Assembly: GCF_016406125.1 (NCBI RefSeq)
Contig: NZ_CP066339.1
Location: 2,728,001 to 2,792,000, forward strand
DNA: 64,000 nucleotides
Direction: 5' to 3'
DNA from: Alicyclobacillus sp. SO9
GTDB lineage: Bacteria > Bacillota > Bacilli > Alicyclobacillales > Alicyclobacillaceae
Shown here: piece after piece, positions 50,757 through 60,528 of the stretch
Position numbering within the stretch: the stretch's first letter is position 1
Layout: every line of letters starts with the position of its first letter
Notes under the pieces: generated by a model
Seen by the model: the letters and a program-made list of their open reading frames with translations, nothing else
Told to the model about the DNA's origin: nothing
The model's database searches: none
Program-made: the position numbers and the translations under genes

Positions 50757-51077
50757 CTAGCCATTTTTCATAATAGCAAGCGCTGTATCCATTGAATCTG
50801 GCTGTAACTCATCTTCAAAGTCCAATACATTTCGTTTTTCCGTCCCGCAGACAAGACATCTGTGAACCACTTGATAGCCTTTTTTCGGATTGTAAAGGAC
50901 GGCTACCGGTTTCATGAGTCCACCGCAGTCCGCGCTTCTGTCACCGGGATTGTCGTCGAGATGAACCGAATACAGACACTGCGGACAATGGTTACGACAC
51001 GACTTCGCCGACGGCTGTACATGTTTTCCACAATGACTGCAGACAAAACCTTCGTTGATGTCCGTAAACTTGCGCAC
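50757..51077 (-). CDS. RNHCP domain protein
   Basis: A 106-residue zinc-binding protein named for its CRNHCPQCL motif (near residue 27). Paired cysteines in FVCSHCGKHV, the RNHCP core, ADCGGLMKPVAV and RCLVCGTEKRN suggest two zinc sites, like a small ribosome- or RNA-associated protein. In B. subtilis this place between yqzK and spoIIM is occupied by fur; no Fur protein is encoded in the window. Confidence 0.85.
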   Translation of the reverse strand: MRKFTDINEGFVCSHCGKHVQPSAKSCRNHCPQCLYSVHLDDNPGDRSADCGGLMKPVAVLYNPKKGYQVVHRCLVCGTEKRNVLDFEDELQPDSMDTALAIMKNG

Positions 51078-51120
51078 CGATTCAAATCCTTTCAGGTTGA
51101 CTTAGCTTCTCTCGAGGCCG

Positions 51121-51777
51121 CTACTTACCAATTAAAACCGCTGACAGTAAGTGAGGCATTACAAACGCCTGCAGGCCGGCACTAACCATCAGTCCTGCAG
51201 CACACAAAACGTATAGTCCAGTATATCCCAAGAACCTGATTGACAATGTAGTCAACGATTCAGTTTTTTGCAAAATTCTTGAGGAAAATCGAACAGCCAT
51301 CACACCTGCGACGAGTAACACCAGAATAGAAATAAGCTGGTGAGTAAAAATACCCAAGCCAGCAAGAACGAGCCCTTTCCAACCGAACTGAATGACCGTA
51401 AAACCCACTGCAAAGCCTACACTAAAAGACCGTAAAAACAACACCACCGCAACAAAGGGAAGACCGATGACAGACACACCGAACAACCACAGCAACCCGA
51501 GCACCTGCAGGTCACCTGTTACACGCTGCCACCACAAATCAGAAGGGCTTGCCAACTGATGATGTGAAATGGCATTTAGCAAATTGTTTACAGAAGCAGA
51601 TAAAACTGACACATCACTCTGGTTCAATTGGCCGGCTACAGCCCCTCCAAATAACAAACCTATGGCACAAATACCGATTAGAAACATCCACACATGAATG
51701 TGAGGTTCTGCTTTGTGTTTAATGGTAGACCATGATTCATAGAGATTCACTTTCAGCGGAACTGCCATTGCCTTCAC
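51121..51777 (-). CDS. spoIIM: Stage II sporulation protein M
   Basis: A 218-residue polytopic protein of the SpoIIM/DUF95 family, part of the SpoIIDMP engulfment machine that degrades septal peptidoglycan. Five or six helices and the family motif FTVIQFGWKGLVLAGLGIFTHQLISI (seen in parts) are present. GGAGGG stands 7 bases before the GTG used here; an in-frame ATG lies further up without a ribosome site. Confidence 0.93.
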   Translation of the reverse strand: MKAMAVPLKVNLYESWSTIKHKAEPHIHVWMFLIGICAIGLLFGGAVAGQLNQSDVSVLSASVNNLLNAISHHQLASPSDLWWQRVTGDLQVLGLLWLFGVSVIGLPFVAVVLFLRSFSVGFAVGFTVIQFGWKGLVLAGLGIFTHQLISILVLLVAGVMAVRFSSRILQKTESLTTLSIRFLGYTGLYVLCAAGLMVSAGLQAFVMPHLLSAVLIGK

Positions 51778-51845
51778 AAGACATCCCTCCGGACTGTACA
51801 AGTTCTCTATGAATCTATGCGCAGCCAAAATCTTTTATGTCCCGT

Positions 51846-53018
51846 TCAGGATTCAATGACTTTTCCGTAAGTTCCCCCTCCGCCAATCCTGTAGCGTAAG
51901 TTTCCATCTCGGGCCGCAATTATCTTGTATGCCAGTTTCTCTCCTACAGTGTCTGCTAATTCAGTCTCATTCGCTTCATGCAGGACCTTCATTTCTGACC
52001 CAAACGTTTCTATCAGTTTCACTCTCGTTTTTGGCCCCAATCCAGGAACAAACTCCAACGGAATCTGTGACTGATACGGCGGTCGATGGGATGGGTGCTG
52101 CGGAGTGTTCAAGTCTCGTAGTTCAAGCCATCTGTCATAAACTCCCTTCGTTACGGAGGAAGACCCGCAATTACGACATGTCGTATCTCCTGAGGCACAC
52201 GGCTCCCCGCACGCATTGCATGTGGTGCGGTGGTATTTTCCCAGTTTGGGCTCAAGACCGTAGTTCGCTGCCACGGCCCGCCCCATCTCGCGACGAAGGG
52301 CTTTTCTCACTTCTTCAAAACTGAGGTCTTCGTCCACGTGCAGTGCATTGTATTCTCTTGCAATTTTTGCTAGAGAGTGTGCATCGGAATTGGTAAGGAA
52401 AGTATAGTCCGAGAGTTCGCTGATGGAATCGGCCATGTCTGTATTCGCGGACAATCCAAGTTCAATCGCATCGACACCGTCCGTATCCAGTATTTCTGAC
52501 AAACGGTTGACACAGCTTCCGTAAAGCCCCTTGTGGGGCGTGAAAGCATGGTGAACAACGAAGATGCCATTTCTATCATCCACTTGTTCCTGCAACTTTG
52601 CTGCGGTTGTTCTAGCCTTTTGTGAAGATAGATTTACGTTTGTCTGAACTGTGGCTAACCACATGGAAAAGTCGCGGGCTGCGGCCAAGGTAGGAAACCA
52701 GCACCCGAAGTGGGCGGCACCACCCTGCGGACCTGAAATTTCCACTTCCGCTCCCGGAATCGCCAAGAGCCGGCTCTGGTATAGATATCCGCCACACTGT
52801 GTCAGTTCAAGTTGACCCATGTCAATTAGACTTTGAAAATCCGCCTGTACACTTGGACAAACGCCGTCAATCACCGTCACGATTTGCAGCCCTTTCTCGT
52901 GTAAAGCATGTTCCAGAAGGTCCTTCAAAGTCAGGTTTTTCGCTGCCGTAATTTTCACGGGTTGATGGTGTGAAAAACCGATGTGAATGTGGAAATCTGC
53001 ATAAGCCGTCTTCATCAT
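51846..53018 (-). CDS. Endonuclease Q-like PHP-domain protein
   Basis: A 390-residue protein of the EndoQ family (YqxK in Bacillus). The N-terminal PHP domain has metal ligands in YADFHIHIGFSHH, later VVHHAFTPH and TNSDAHS; a zinc ribbon follows (CNACGEPCASGDTTCRNCG, residues about 275-295), then a helix-hairpin-helix (FVPGLGPKTRVKLIETFG). EndoQ cuts DNA beside deaminated bases such as uracil and hypoxanthine. The ATG overlaps the Nudix gene stop in ATGA. Confidence 0.9.
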   Translation of the reverse strand: MMKTAYADFHIHIGFSHHQPVKITAAKNLTLKDLLEHALHEKGLQIVTVIDGVCPSVQADFQSLIDMGQLELTQCGGYLYQSRLLAIPGAEVEISGPQGGAAHFGCWFPTLAAARDFSMWLATVQTNVNLSSQKARTTAAKLQEQVDDRNGIFVVHHAFTPHKGLYGSCVNRLSEILDTDGVDAIELGLSANTDMADSISELSDYTFLTNSDAHSLAKIAREYNALHVDEDLSFEEVRKALRREMGRAVAANYGLEPKLGKYHRTTCNACGEPCASGDTTCRNCGSSSVTKGVYDRWLELRDLNTPQHPSHRPPYQSQIPLEFVPGLGPKTRVKLIETFGSEMKVLHEANETELADTVGEKLAYKIIAARDGNLRYRIGGGGTYGKVIES

Positions 53019-53590
53019 GCTTGGAATTGCCTTTCGAGAAGCCACCATTGAAATGCAATCAGTGTTTTTGCATCTGACAATTGCCCTGTATCTACAAGCT
53101 CTTTAACTTTTTGTTTACTGATAGACTCCACCTGCAAAAACTCATCGTCATCCGGCTCGGAGTCCCCCACTTGCAATCCCGTGGCATAAAACAACGTAAT
53201 TTCTTCATCCGCAAAGCCCGGACTTGTGTAAAATTTTGCAATCTGCTTCAATTCTGTACAACTGTATCCCGTTTCTTCCTTCAACTCACGGATTGCACAC
53301 ACTTCAGGCTCTTCTCCCGGCTCCAGCTTGCCAGCAGGGATTTCCAACTGAACCTTGTCAATGGGATTTCTCCACTGATGAACGACCAGCAGACCGCCAT
53401 TGTTGTCCTCAGCAAGGATTCCAACGGCCCCCGGGTGCCGCACAATGTCGCGAGTCGATTGCTTCCCGTTCGGCAACTGGACTGTCAGTTGATGAAGGGA
53501 AATCATGCGTCCCGTGTATAGCTCAGTCACATTCAACGTTTCTTCCGTCAGTTGTCTGTAATCGACTTCCTGTCTTTTCGTAGAGCCCAC
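53015..53590 (-). CDS. nudF: Nudix hydrolase, probably ADP-ribose pyrophosphatase
   Basis: A 191-residue Nudix enzyme with the full box from Gly87 (GKLEPGEEPEVCAIRELKEET, Glu residues at 97-107) and the ADP-ribose-type N-terminus MISLHQLTVQLPNGKQSTRD. It likely hydrolyses ADP-ribose to AMP and ribose 5-phosphate. It precedes the EndoQ gene as nudF precedes yqxK in B. subtilis. It follows the APC transporter gene on the same strand. Confidence 0.9.
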   Translation of the reverse strand: MGSTKRQEVDYRQLTEETLNVTELYTGRMISLHQLTVQLPNGKQSTRDIVRHPGAVGILAEDNNGGLLVVHQWRNPIDKVQLEIPAGKLEPGEEPEVCAIRELKEETGYSCTELKQIAKFYTSPGFADEEITLFYATGLQVGDSEPDDDEFLQVESISKQKVKELVDTGQLSDAKTLIAFQWWLLERQFQA

Positions 53591-53601
53591 GTTTCAACAC
53601 C

Positions 53602-55032
53602 TCAATCTTCGTTAGCGTCCTCTGTAGCTGCTGCTTTACTGTGTCGCGCAAACAACACATAAGATATGCTCAAAAGCGCGAACACCGCCGCGCAAAAGTA
53701 AAATCCTACACGTTGATCATGCTGTGTTAAAGCATACCCTGTCAAGACAATGATGGACAGCATTGTGACAACCGTAGATATCGGCTGACCAAAGGCCAAT
53801 GAAGAAAGAAAGTGATTGTCTTCGTCTGTCTTAATCCTCCAACTGAGAAACGTCCACAGGATGACAAACCAATTGAAGAACGTAAAGAAACTGGATGCAC
53901 TCACCAGAAAACTGTAAACGTTTGAAGGTAACAAATAAGACGCGCCTATGGCAACTGCAATGCAAGCTGCTGTAAACACCAACGCCCACATTTCAACGCC
54001 GCGGCGGTCGCGCTTCGTCACAAAGTGTGGAGCCTCCCCAGTCGTCCCTAGATTACTCAAAATCTGGCCAGCTGAAAACACAGCTCCTGTCATGACGCTG
54101 AATGAAGACACAAACACAACTCCATTAAACAGCGATGCGACCCAGTGCAAACCCACGTCTTTCCACGCGACAACAAAGGGACTTGCTTTCGTACTGACCG
54201 TATTCCACGGCTCAATCATGAGCAACAGACCAATGGAGAGAATATATAACGCCGCCAAGATGATGACGGTCCCCCACGCCGCTTTGTCAATCCCTTTTGG
54301 ATTTTTGAGTTCAGCAGCTGCGGTACCAAAGACTCCAATTCCAGCATAAGCAAAGATGACAATGAGAATAGACTGCATCAGACCAGTAAATCCGTGGGGA
54401 AAAAAGCCTCCGCCGGGCCCCAACAACGGATGGACAACAGGCGACGCACCAGTTGCGCTTGGCCCCATCATCCGACTCGCAACGAAAAAACCCAAATAGA
54501 TAATGAAACCTGCCAGTGCACCAATTTTCAAGACACTCATGATAGATTCTACTTTACCGAAATTTTTTACACCAAACGCATTCAACACCAAAATTCCGGC
54601 ACTGTAGACACTCACTAGAATCCACGAGGCGATGTGCGGAAACCAGAGTTTCGAGAAGACCGACATCGCCACTGCCTCACTGGATATTGTGAGGATACTT
54701 GTCAGGTAATAGGTCCATCCTTGAAGAAAGCCCGCAAAACGTCCCATGTACATGTCCGCAAAAACCTTGAAAGAACCTCGAACGGGGTGGTTTGCCGCGA
54801 TTGAAGTCAGAGACCCTGTTACTTGGGCGGTTACAATTGCACCAAGCAGGAAAGCCAATAAGACACTGGGACCTGCCATTTTTATCGGTAGGCCAGACCC
54901 CAGAAAAAAACCAGCACCAATGATACCGCCAACGCCAATAAATATCAGTTCGCGAGTCGAGAGACTGCCATGCCCCTCTTCTCCTGAAGATCCCGCAGGC
55001 ATGTGTGATAACCTAGCCTTAGATTTCTGCAA
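53602..55032 (-). CDS. APC-superfamily amino acid permease
   Basis: A 476-residue, 12-helix transporter. The first helix contains IGVGGIIGAGFFLGSG, the unwound substrate-binding loop typical of the amino acid/polyamine/organocation family; FAYAGIGVFGTAAAELKNPKG near residue 225 is the second signature. TTG start with GGAGGGGG upstream. Substrate not predictable. It lies about 10 bases from the Nudix gene downstream and after the M20 peptidase gene upstream. Confidence 0.88.
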   Translation of the reverse strand: MQKSKARLSHMPAGSSGEEGHGSLSTRELIFIGVGGIIGAGFFLGSGLPIKMAGPSVLLAFLLGAIVTAQVTGSLTSIAANHPVRGSFKVFADMYMGRFAGFLQGWTYYLTSILTISSEAVAMSVFSKLWFPHIASWILVSVYSAGILVLNAFGVKNFGKVESIMSVLKIGALAGFIIYLGFFVASRMMGPSATGASPVVHPLLGPGGGFFPHGFTGLMQSILIVIFAYAGIGVFGTAAAELKNPKGIDKAAWGTVIILAALYILSIGLLLMIEPWNTVSTKASPFVVAWKDVGLHWVASLFNGVVFVSSFSVMTGAVFSAGQILSNLGTTGEAPHFVTKRDRRGVEMWALVFTAACIAVAIGASYLLPSNVYSFLVSASSFFTFFNWFVILWTFLSWRIKTDEDNHFLSSLAFGQPISTVVTMLSIIVLTGYALTQHDQRVGFYFCAAVFALLSISYVLFARHSKAAATEDANED

Positions 55033-55131
55033 AAAAACGCCCCCTCCGTCACAAGCTCATGGTGTAGTATGCTGTGACGAAGGGGGAAATATGCGATTGC
55101 GTGCCATGAGAAGAGTCGCTCACACGGCTGC

Positions 55132-56241
55132 CTACGCCAAGTCAAGAAATTCTATGATGACATTAGCAGCCTTCATGATATCATGAACGGAAACATGTTC
55201 CTTTGTTGAATGGATATCCTCATAGCCTACTGCAATATTGATGGTAGGAACTCCTAATGCCGTGTAGATGTTCGCGTCACTGCCTCCGCCGCGCTCTACC
55301 GCATGAACCTGAAGCCCCGCATTGGCAATGGCTTTTTCGGCCATTTGACGGACAGCATCCGTTTCTTCAAACCGAAACCCGTCGTACATGACTTTGTGTT
55401 CAAATGACACTTCTGCGTGGGCCTTTGCTGCTGTATTTGCGAAGGTTTCCTCTATCTGTGCGATAACTGAATTCAAACTATCTGTATTTAAACCGCGGGC
55501 TTCACCGAGTAGTGTAACTTTATCTCTGACAACGTTCGTCGGGCCGTCGCCAACGAAGCTGCCCACGTTAACTGTTGTCCCCTTATCCAGCCGTCCATGA
55601 GGCATTTTTGCAACGGCCTGGGAAGCAACCTTTATTGCACTCACGCCCTTTTCCGGGGCCACGCCGGCATGAGCTGACTTACCTCTAAACTCCGCCTGCC
55701 ACTTTACCTGTGTGGGTCCGGCAACAATCAAAGTACCGGGGGCGTCTCCCGAGTCGAGGGATAGACCTAACCTTGCGTTGAGTTGACTGGCTTCCAGCTG
55801 TTTTGACCCTTGCAAGCCTTGCTCCTCACAAACCGTCAAAACAATTTGAATTGGACCGTGGTCTCGCCCGTTCTGCACAATTTCACGCAAGGCACTGACG
55901 ATGGCTGTCACACCTGCCTTATCGTCAGCACCGAGGACGGTATCACCGCTGCTCCTCACGACACCGGAATCGTCAATCTGCGGCATTACGCCAATTCCTG
56001 GCTGTACTGTGTCCATGTGTGCTGCGAGTAATACCGGTGTCCGGTCCAAGTTTCCAGGAAGTGTCGCAATGAGATTACCTTGTTCTCCCTGCAACCGCTT
56101 GCCCGCATCATCCTCTGTAACAGTACACCCCAATTGCTCCAACAGTTCCCTGCAACGATCTGCCATGGCCTTTTCGTAAAATGACGGGCTGTCAATCTGA
56201 ACCAATTCAAGAAACAAATCACGAACATCTTCAAAATTCAT
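55132..56241 (-). CDS. M20-family metallopeptidase (YqjE-like tripeptidase)
   Basis: A 369-residue zinc exopeptidase. Metal and catalytic residues lie in LLAAHMDTVQPG near residue 62, VLGADDKAGVTAI near 88 and VCEEQGLQGSK near 124; a dimerisation domain follows (GKSAHAGVAPEKG). The peptidase T-like pattern matches B. subtilis YqjE. GAAGG stands before the ATG; the frame is open further up. The carboxyltransferase gene lies about 90 bases upstream on the same strand. Confidence 0.9.
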   Translation of the reverse strand: MNFEDVRDLFLELVQIDSPSFYEKAMADRCRELLEQLGCTVTEDDAGKRLQGEQGNLIATLPGNLDRTPVLLAAHMDTVQPGIGVMPQIDDSGVVRSSGDTVLGADDKAGVTAIVSALREIVQNGRDHGPIQIVLTVCEEQGLQGSKQLEASQLNARLGLSLDSGDAPGTLIVAGPTQVKWQAEFRGKSAHAGVAPEKGVSAIKVASQAVAKMPHGRLDKGTTVNVGSFVGDGPTNVVRDKVTLLGEARGLNTDSLNSVIAQIEETFANTAAKAHAEVSFEHKVMYDGFRFEETDAVRQMAEKAIANAGLQVHAVERGGGSDANIYTALGVPTINIAVGYEDIHSTKEHVSVHDIMKAANVIIEFLDLA

Positions 56242-56332
56242 AGAAAGCCTTCTTTCTGTATGTCTCCGCGTAGAGTCAACACGTAGTGAATCCATTCATG
56301 TGTCTACCATTGCAACCCGTCGTTGACCCAGA

Positions 56333-57877
56333 TTAAAGCGGAATATTGCCGTGTTTCTTCGGCGGGCGCGTCTCCCATTTATCAGCAAGCAGCTGAAGGG
56401 CTTCATATAACTTCCGTTTGGTTTCACGGGGGTCTATAACGTCGTCAACCATTCCTGCCCCAGCCGCAATGTAGGGGTTTGCGAACTGCTCGCGGTATTG
56501 TTCAATTCTCTCCGATCTCGTTTCTACAGGATTGTCACTCTGCGCAATCTCTCGTGCATAAATAATGTTCGCTGCACCTTCCGGGCCCATGACCGCTATT
56601 TCCGAAGCCGGCCAAGCATAGACTAAGTCTGCTCCGATAGCCTTACTGTTCATCGCAACATACGCGCCTCCGTATGCTTTGCGTAAAATCACAGTAATTT
56701 TCGGTACAGTGGCTTCTGAGTATGCGTACAGAATCTTTGCGCCGTGGCGAATGATACCCCCGTGCTCCTGCTTGATACCCGGAATAAAACCTGTTACATC
56801 TTCAAGTGTAATCAGCGGTATGTTAAAGGAGTCACAAAACCGAATAAACCGGGAAATCTTGTCAGATGAATCAATATCGAGTCCGCCGGCCATAAACTTT
56901 GGCTGGTTTGCAATGAGACCTGTCACGTAACCCCCTATTCTCCCAAAGCCAATGACAGCATTCCGGGCAAACAAGGGTTGTACCTCCATAAAATCCTCAT
57001 CATCAACAAGGCGAGCAATGACATCCTTAACATCGTAGACTTTGCTGCCGTTGACAGGAACCAGGTTCATGAGTTCCTCATCCGGTTCGATGTTTTCAGC
57101 GTGATGACTGTTTGGCGGAGACTGCTCGTGGGACGATGGCAGGAACGACAGTAGACGTCGAACACTCTTTAGTACATCCTCTTCCGTTTCAGCGGTAAAA
57201 TGAGCGACGCCACTCTCGGCTTCCTGGACCCGCGCCCCTCCCAAGTCTTCACTCGAAATCTTCTCTCCCGTTACGGTTTCGATAACCTTCGGTCCTGTAA
57301 TGAACATCTGGCTTGTCTTCTCAACCATGAAGATAAAATCGGTTATGGCCGGAGAATAAACTGCTCCGCCGGCACATGGACCCATGATGACTGAAATCTG
57401 TGGAATGACTCCAGAATAAATGGAATTCCGATAGAACACGTGTCCGTATCCGTCCAAGGACACGACACCTTCCTGAATTCTTGCCCCGCCAGAATCGTTT
57501 AGTCCAATAACTGGGGCTCCATTCTTCACAGCCAAGTCCATCATTTTTGCGATTTTCTGGGCGTGAACCTCTCCCAATGCTCCGCCGAATACAGTGAAAT
57601 CCTGCGCAAATACGAAAACTGTACGGCCCTCAACTTTACCATAACCAGTCACTACACCTTCTCCAGGTGCCTCCACAGCTTCCATACCGAAGTACGACGT
57701 TCGGGTTTTGGCAAAGGAATTGATTTCACGAAATGTTCCCTCGTCCAACAGCAAGTCAATTCGCTCTCTTGCAGTTAGTTTACCCTTCTCATGCTGCTGC
57801 AGAATTCTTTTATCACCGCCGCCAAGTTCCACTTTTCTTCGCTTGTCCTGAAGTTCGTAAATTTTATCCTCCATCAT
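56333..57877 (-). CDS. Acyl-CoA carboxylase/decarboxylase carboxyltransferase beta subunit
   Basis: A 514-residue biotin-dependent carboxyltransferase of the PccB/MmdA type (YqjD in B. subtilis). Present are KGKLTARERIDLLLDEGTF at the start, GLNDSGGARIQEGV near residue 120 and MGPCAGGAVYSPAITDFI near 155; the second half has FIPGIKQEHGGIIRHGAKILYAY. Together with the mutase and epimerase it would make or use (S)-methylmalonyl-CoA. No biotin carboxylase or biotin carrier gene is in the window. GGAGGT lies 9 bases before the ATG, which overlaps the previous stop in ATGA. Confidence 0.93.
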   Translation of the reverse strand: MMEDKIYELQDKRRKVELGGGDKRILQQHEKGKLTARERIDLLLDEGTFREINSFAKTRTSYFGMEAVEAPGEGVVTGYGKVEGRTVFVFAQDFTVFGGALGEVHAQKIAKMMDLAVKNGAPVIGLNDSGGARIQEGVVSLDGYGHVFYRNSIYSGVIPQISVIMGPCAGGAVYSPAITDFIFMVEKTSQMFITGPKVIETVTGEKISSEDLGGARVQEAESGVAHFTAETEEDVLKSVRRLLSFLPSSHEQSPPNSHHAENIEPDEELMNLVPVNGSKVYDVKDVIARLVDDEDFMEVQPLFARNAVIGFGRIGGYVTGLIANQPKFMAGGLDIDSSDKISRFIRFCDSFNIPLITLEDVTGFIPGIKQEHGGIIRHGAKILYAYSEATVPKITVILRKAYGGAYVAMNSKAIGADLVYAWPASEIAVMGPEGAANIIYAREIAQSDNPVETRSERIEQYREQFANPYIAAGAGMVDDVIDPRETKRKLYEALQLLADKWETRPPKKHGNIPL

Positions 57878-58719
57878 GGCGCGTGTACCTCCTCTGTCGT
57901 CAACTGACAAAATTCAACTAATACACCGTTTGTATCTTTTGGGTGGACGAAACCAATGAGTTTACCTCGTCCCCCAAACCGCGGTTTCTTATCTATGAGC
58001 CGAAAACCTGCCTGCTCGGCTGCAGCCAGTGCATCAGCAGCATCCTTTACTTCATAAGCGATATGATGAAGTCCGCCGCCTTTTTGCTGTACAAACTTTG
58101 CGATGGGACTGGACTCGGCAGTTGGCTCCAGCAATTCGATGTGAACATCACCAGCTTTGACAAAGACGGCTTTCACTTGCTGGTCATGAATCACTTCTTC
58201 GTGAACGACTGACAGCTTCAGAACTTGTGTATAAAAGGGTAACGCGTCGGCAATGCGGGGAACCGCGATGGCGACGTGATCGACCTTATTGGTCAAACCG
58301 ACCTCTGTGTCCTCTCCCAGACTATCAAAACGCACATGGCTGCGAATAAATTCGGCCACTTCTTGAATCTTTGTGCCAGGTGTGAAAACCTCGGCAATCC
58401 CTTGTTCCAGCAAGGCTTTCCTATCCTCATCGGGAACGACGCCTCCGCCGATAACAAGAATGTCCTCTGCCTGACGTTCGCGCAAGAGGCGGACGACTTC
58501 CGGAAAGAGTTCCATGTGCGCGCCTGACAAGCTGGAAAGCCCGATACACGCCACGTCCTCCTGAATGGCAGTTGCTACAATTTGCAGAGGCGTCTGTCTC
58601 AATCCAGTGTAAATTACCTCAAATCCTTCATCCCGAAGACCCTGCGCAATTACCAAAGCCCCTCGGTCGTGTCCATCCAGACCCGGCTTCGCCACAAGCA
58701 CTCGGATTGGCTGTGCCAT
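57874..58719 (-). CDS. Fusion of methylmalonyl-CoA mutase cobalamin domain and methylmalonyl-CoA epimerase
   Basis: A 281-residue fusion. Residues 1-135 are the cobalamin-binding domain of the mutase small subunit, with the His ligand motif Asp15-x-His17-x-x-Gly20 (KPGLDGHDRG), then GLSSLSGAHMELF and VIGGGVVPDED. Residues about 145-275 form a glyoxalase-fold methylmalonyl-CoA epimerase, with DHVAIAVPRIADALPFYTQ, HIELLEPTAES and GLHHIAYEV metal-site motifs. The two domains normally come from separate genes. The gene follows the mutase large subunit by about 60 bases and overlaps the carboxyltransferase gene. Confidence 0.92.
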   Translation of the reverse strand: MAQPIRVLVAKPGLDGHDRGALVIAQGLRDEGFEVIYTGLRQTPLQIVATAIQEDVACIGLSSLSGAHMELFPEVVRLLRERQAEDILVIGGGVVPDEDRKALLEQGIAEVFTPGTKIQEVAEFIRSHVRFDSLGEDTEVGLTNKVDHVAIAVPRIADALPFYTQVLKLSVVHEEVIHDQQVKAVFVKAGDVHIELLEPTAESSPIAKFVQQKGGGLHHIAYEVKDAADALAAAEQAGFRLIDKKPRFGGRGKLIGFVHPKDTNGVLVEFCQLTTEEVHAP

Positions 58720-58781
58720 GTTTCATCCTCCTATCAATCAAGCGGCTCAACAGCGACTGAGTGCGTCGCTTTGTATAACGC

Positions 58782-60440
58782 CTAGTACAATGGCGGCGTG
58801 TACTCGCCGAAGACATCCCTTAGCACATCGCAAATTTCGCCGGTTGTTGCATAAGCGCGAACAGCGTTCAAGATGTAAGGCATCACGTTTTTTGTTCCTT
58901 TGGCCGCCTCTCGCAGTTCATCCAGGCTGCGCTGCCACTGGTCCTGTGACCGCGTCGCCCGCAGTTCGTTCAACTGGGCTTTTTGCTCTTCACTCAAGCG
59001 CGGGTCTACCTTTAGCAAGTCCGGCTGTACTTCGTCCTGTATTCGAAAATCGTTTACGCCCACCACAATCTCATCGCGGTTTTCAATACTCCGCTGTGTT
59101 TCATAGGCTGCACGATGAATTTCCTTTTGCATGTACCCTTGTTCAATGGCTGAAACAGCTCCGCCGAGTTCATCAATATAATCGATATACGATGCAGCAC
59201 GGCGTTCCAGTTCATCTGTGAGAGACTCAACATAATAGCTTCCCGCCATGGGATCGACCGTTTCAGAGATACCGTTTTCATATGCGAGAATCTGCTGGGT
59301 TCTCAGCGCGATACGTGCGGATTGTTCTGTCGGCAGAGCCAAAGCTTCGTCTCGCGAGTTTGTGTGGAGACTTTGAGTTCCACCCAACACTGCGGACAGG
59401 GCCTGAACCGCTACACGAACAATGTTGTTATCCGGCTGCTGGGCCGTCAAAGTGCTGCCCGCAGTCTGGGTATGAAATCGAAGTTGCATGGATTTCGGAT
59501 GGACTGCACCAAATCTCTCTTTCATGATTTTGGCCCACATGCGCCGCGCTGCGCGGAATTTTGCGATTTCTTCAAAAAAATTATTGTGAGCATTAAAGAA
59601 AAATGAGAGCCTCGGAGCAAAGGAGTCTACTGGCAGCCCGGCATCGATAGCAGCCTCAACGTAGGCAATGGCGTTGGAGAGTGTAAATGCCAATTCCTGA
59701 ACTGCCGTTGATCCCGCTTCGCGTATATGATAGCCGCTAATGGAAATCGTGTTCCACTTCGGAACATTTTCAGCACAGAATTGGAAAATGTCTGTAATGA
59801 GTCTCATGGACGGCTTGGGTGGAAATATGTAGGTTCCTCGTGCGACGTATTCCTTTAAAATGTCGTTCTGAATTGTGCCTGAGACTTCATCCCAGGAGAC
59901 ACCCTGGCGCTCTGCTACAACGAGGTACATGGCCAGCAGAACTGCCGCAGGTGCGTTAATTGTCATTGAGGTGCTTACCTTATCCAGTGGAATCTCATGC
60001 AGCAGTGTCTCCATGTCCAGAAGTGATGATATAGAAACGCCGACCTTGCCGACTTCCCCTTTCGCGAAATCGTGACTGGCATCGTATCCAATTTGAGTTG
60101 GTAAGTCAAAGGCCGTGCTAAGTCCAGTCTGTCCTTGCTCCAACAGGTACCGAAAGCGCTTGTTCGTCTCCTTTGCCGAACCAAATCCGGCATATTGACG
60201 CATCGTCCACAGCCGCCCCCGATACATCGTGGGTTGTCCTCCCCGGGTATAGGGATAGTCACCGGGGAACCCTAGTTTCTCCAAGTACTCCTCCTGCGAC
60301 TTGATGCCGTCCTGAGGAGTATAGACGCGGCGAATCGGGATGCCAGAATGAGTGTAGAACTCGTTCTTCCGTTCAGGCCGCTTTCGGACCCTCTCGTCGG
60401 TCCTTTCGCTCCAACTGTTCATCGCCTCATCAAACCCCAT
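58782..60440 (-). CDS. Methylmalonyl-CoA mutase large (catalytic) subunit
   Basis: A 552-residue TIM-barrel subunit with [24 protein letters not shown] near residue 65, [15 protein letters not shown] near 110, [18 protein letters not shown] near 235 and [20 protein letters not shown] near 325, which identify methylmalonyl-CoA mutase rather than isobutyryl-CoA mutase. It ends before the cobalamin domain, which is in the next gene. GGGAGGG stands 6 bases before the ATG used here; a TTG lies 5 codons further up. It rearranges (R)-methylmalonyl-CoA to succinyl-CoA. Confidence 0.94.
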   Translation of the reverse strand: MGFDEAMNSWSERTDERVRKRPERKNEFYTHSGIPIRRVYTPQDGIKSQEEYLEKLGFPGDYPYTRGGQPTMYRGRLWTMRQYAGFGSAKETNKRFRYLLEQGQTGLSTAFDLPTQIGYDASHDFAKGEVGKVGVSISSLLDMETLLHEIPLDKVSTSMTINAPAAVLLAMYLVVAERQGVSWDEVSGTIQNDILKEYVARGTYIFPPKPSMRLITDIFQFCAENVPKWNTISISGYHIREAGSTAVQELAFTLSNAIAYVEAAIDAGLPVDSFAPRLSFFFNAHNNFFEEIAKFRAARRMWAKIMKERFGAVHPKSMQLRFHTQTAGSTLTAQQPDNNIVRVAVQALSAVLGGTQSLHTNSRDEALALPTEQSARIALRTQQILAYENGISETVDPMAGSYYVESLTDELERRAASYIDYIDELGGAVSAIEQGYMQKEIHRAAYETQRSIENRDEIVVGVNDFRIQDEVQPDLLKVDPRLSEEQKAQLNELRATRSQDQWQRSLDELREAAKGTKNVMPYILNAVRAYATTGEICDVLRDVFGEYTPPLY

Positions 60441-60462
60441 CGGGTTCCCTCCCAACTATCTT

Positions 60463-60491
60463 ATAACACCTGACAATAAAATGAGTGCCAA
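60463..60491 (-). promoter_or_regulatory. Candidate sigma-A promoter of the methylmalonyl-CoA operon
   Basis: On the minus strand TTGGCA, 17 bases, then TGTTAT, about 20 bases before the mutase start codon. The -35 matches at five of six, the -10 at four of six. Confidence 0.45.
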
Positions 60492-60528
60492 CGCCGATTG
60501 GCTGATGCCAGCGGCGACCAAACCCGCC

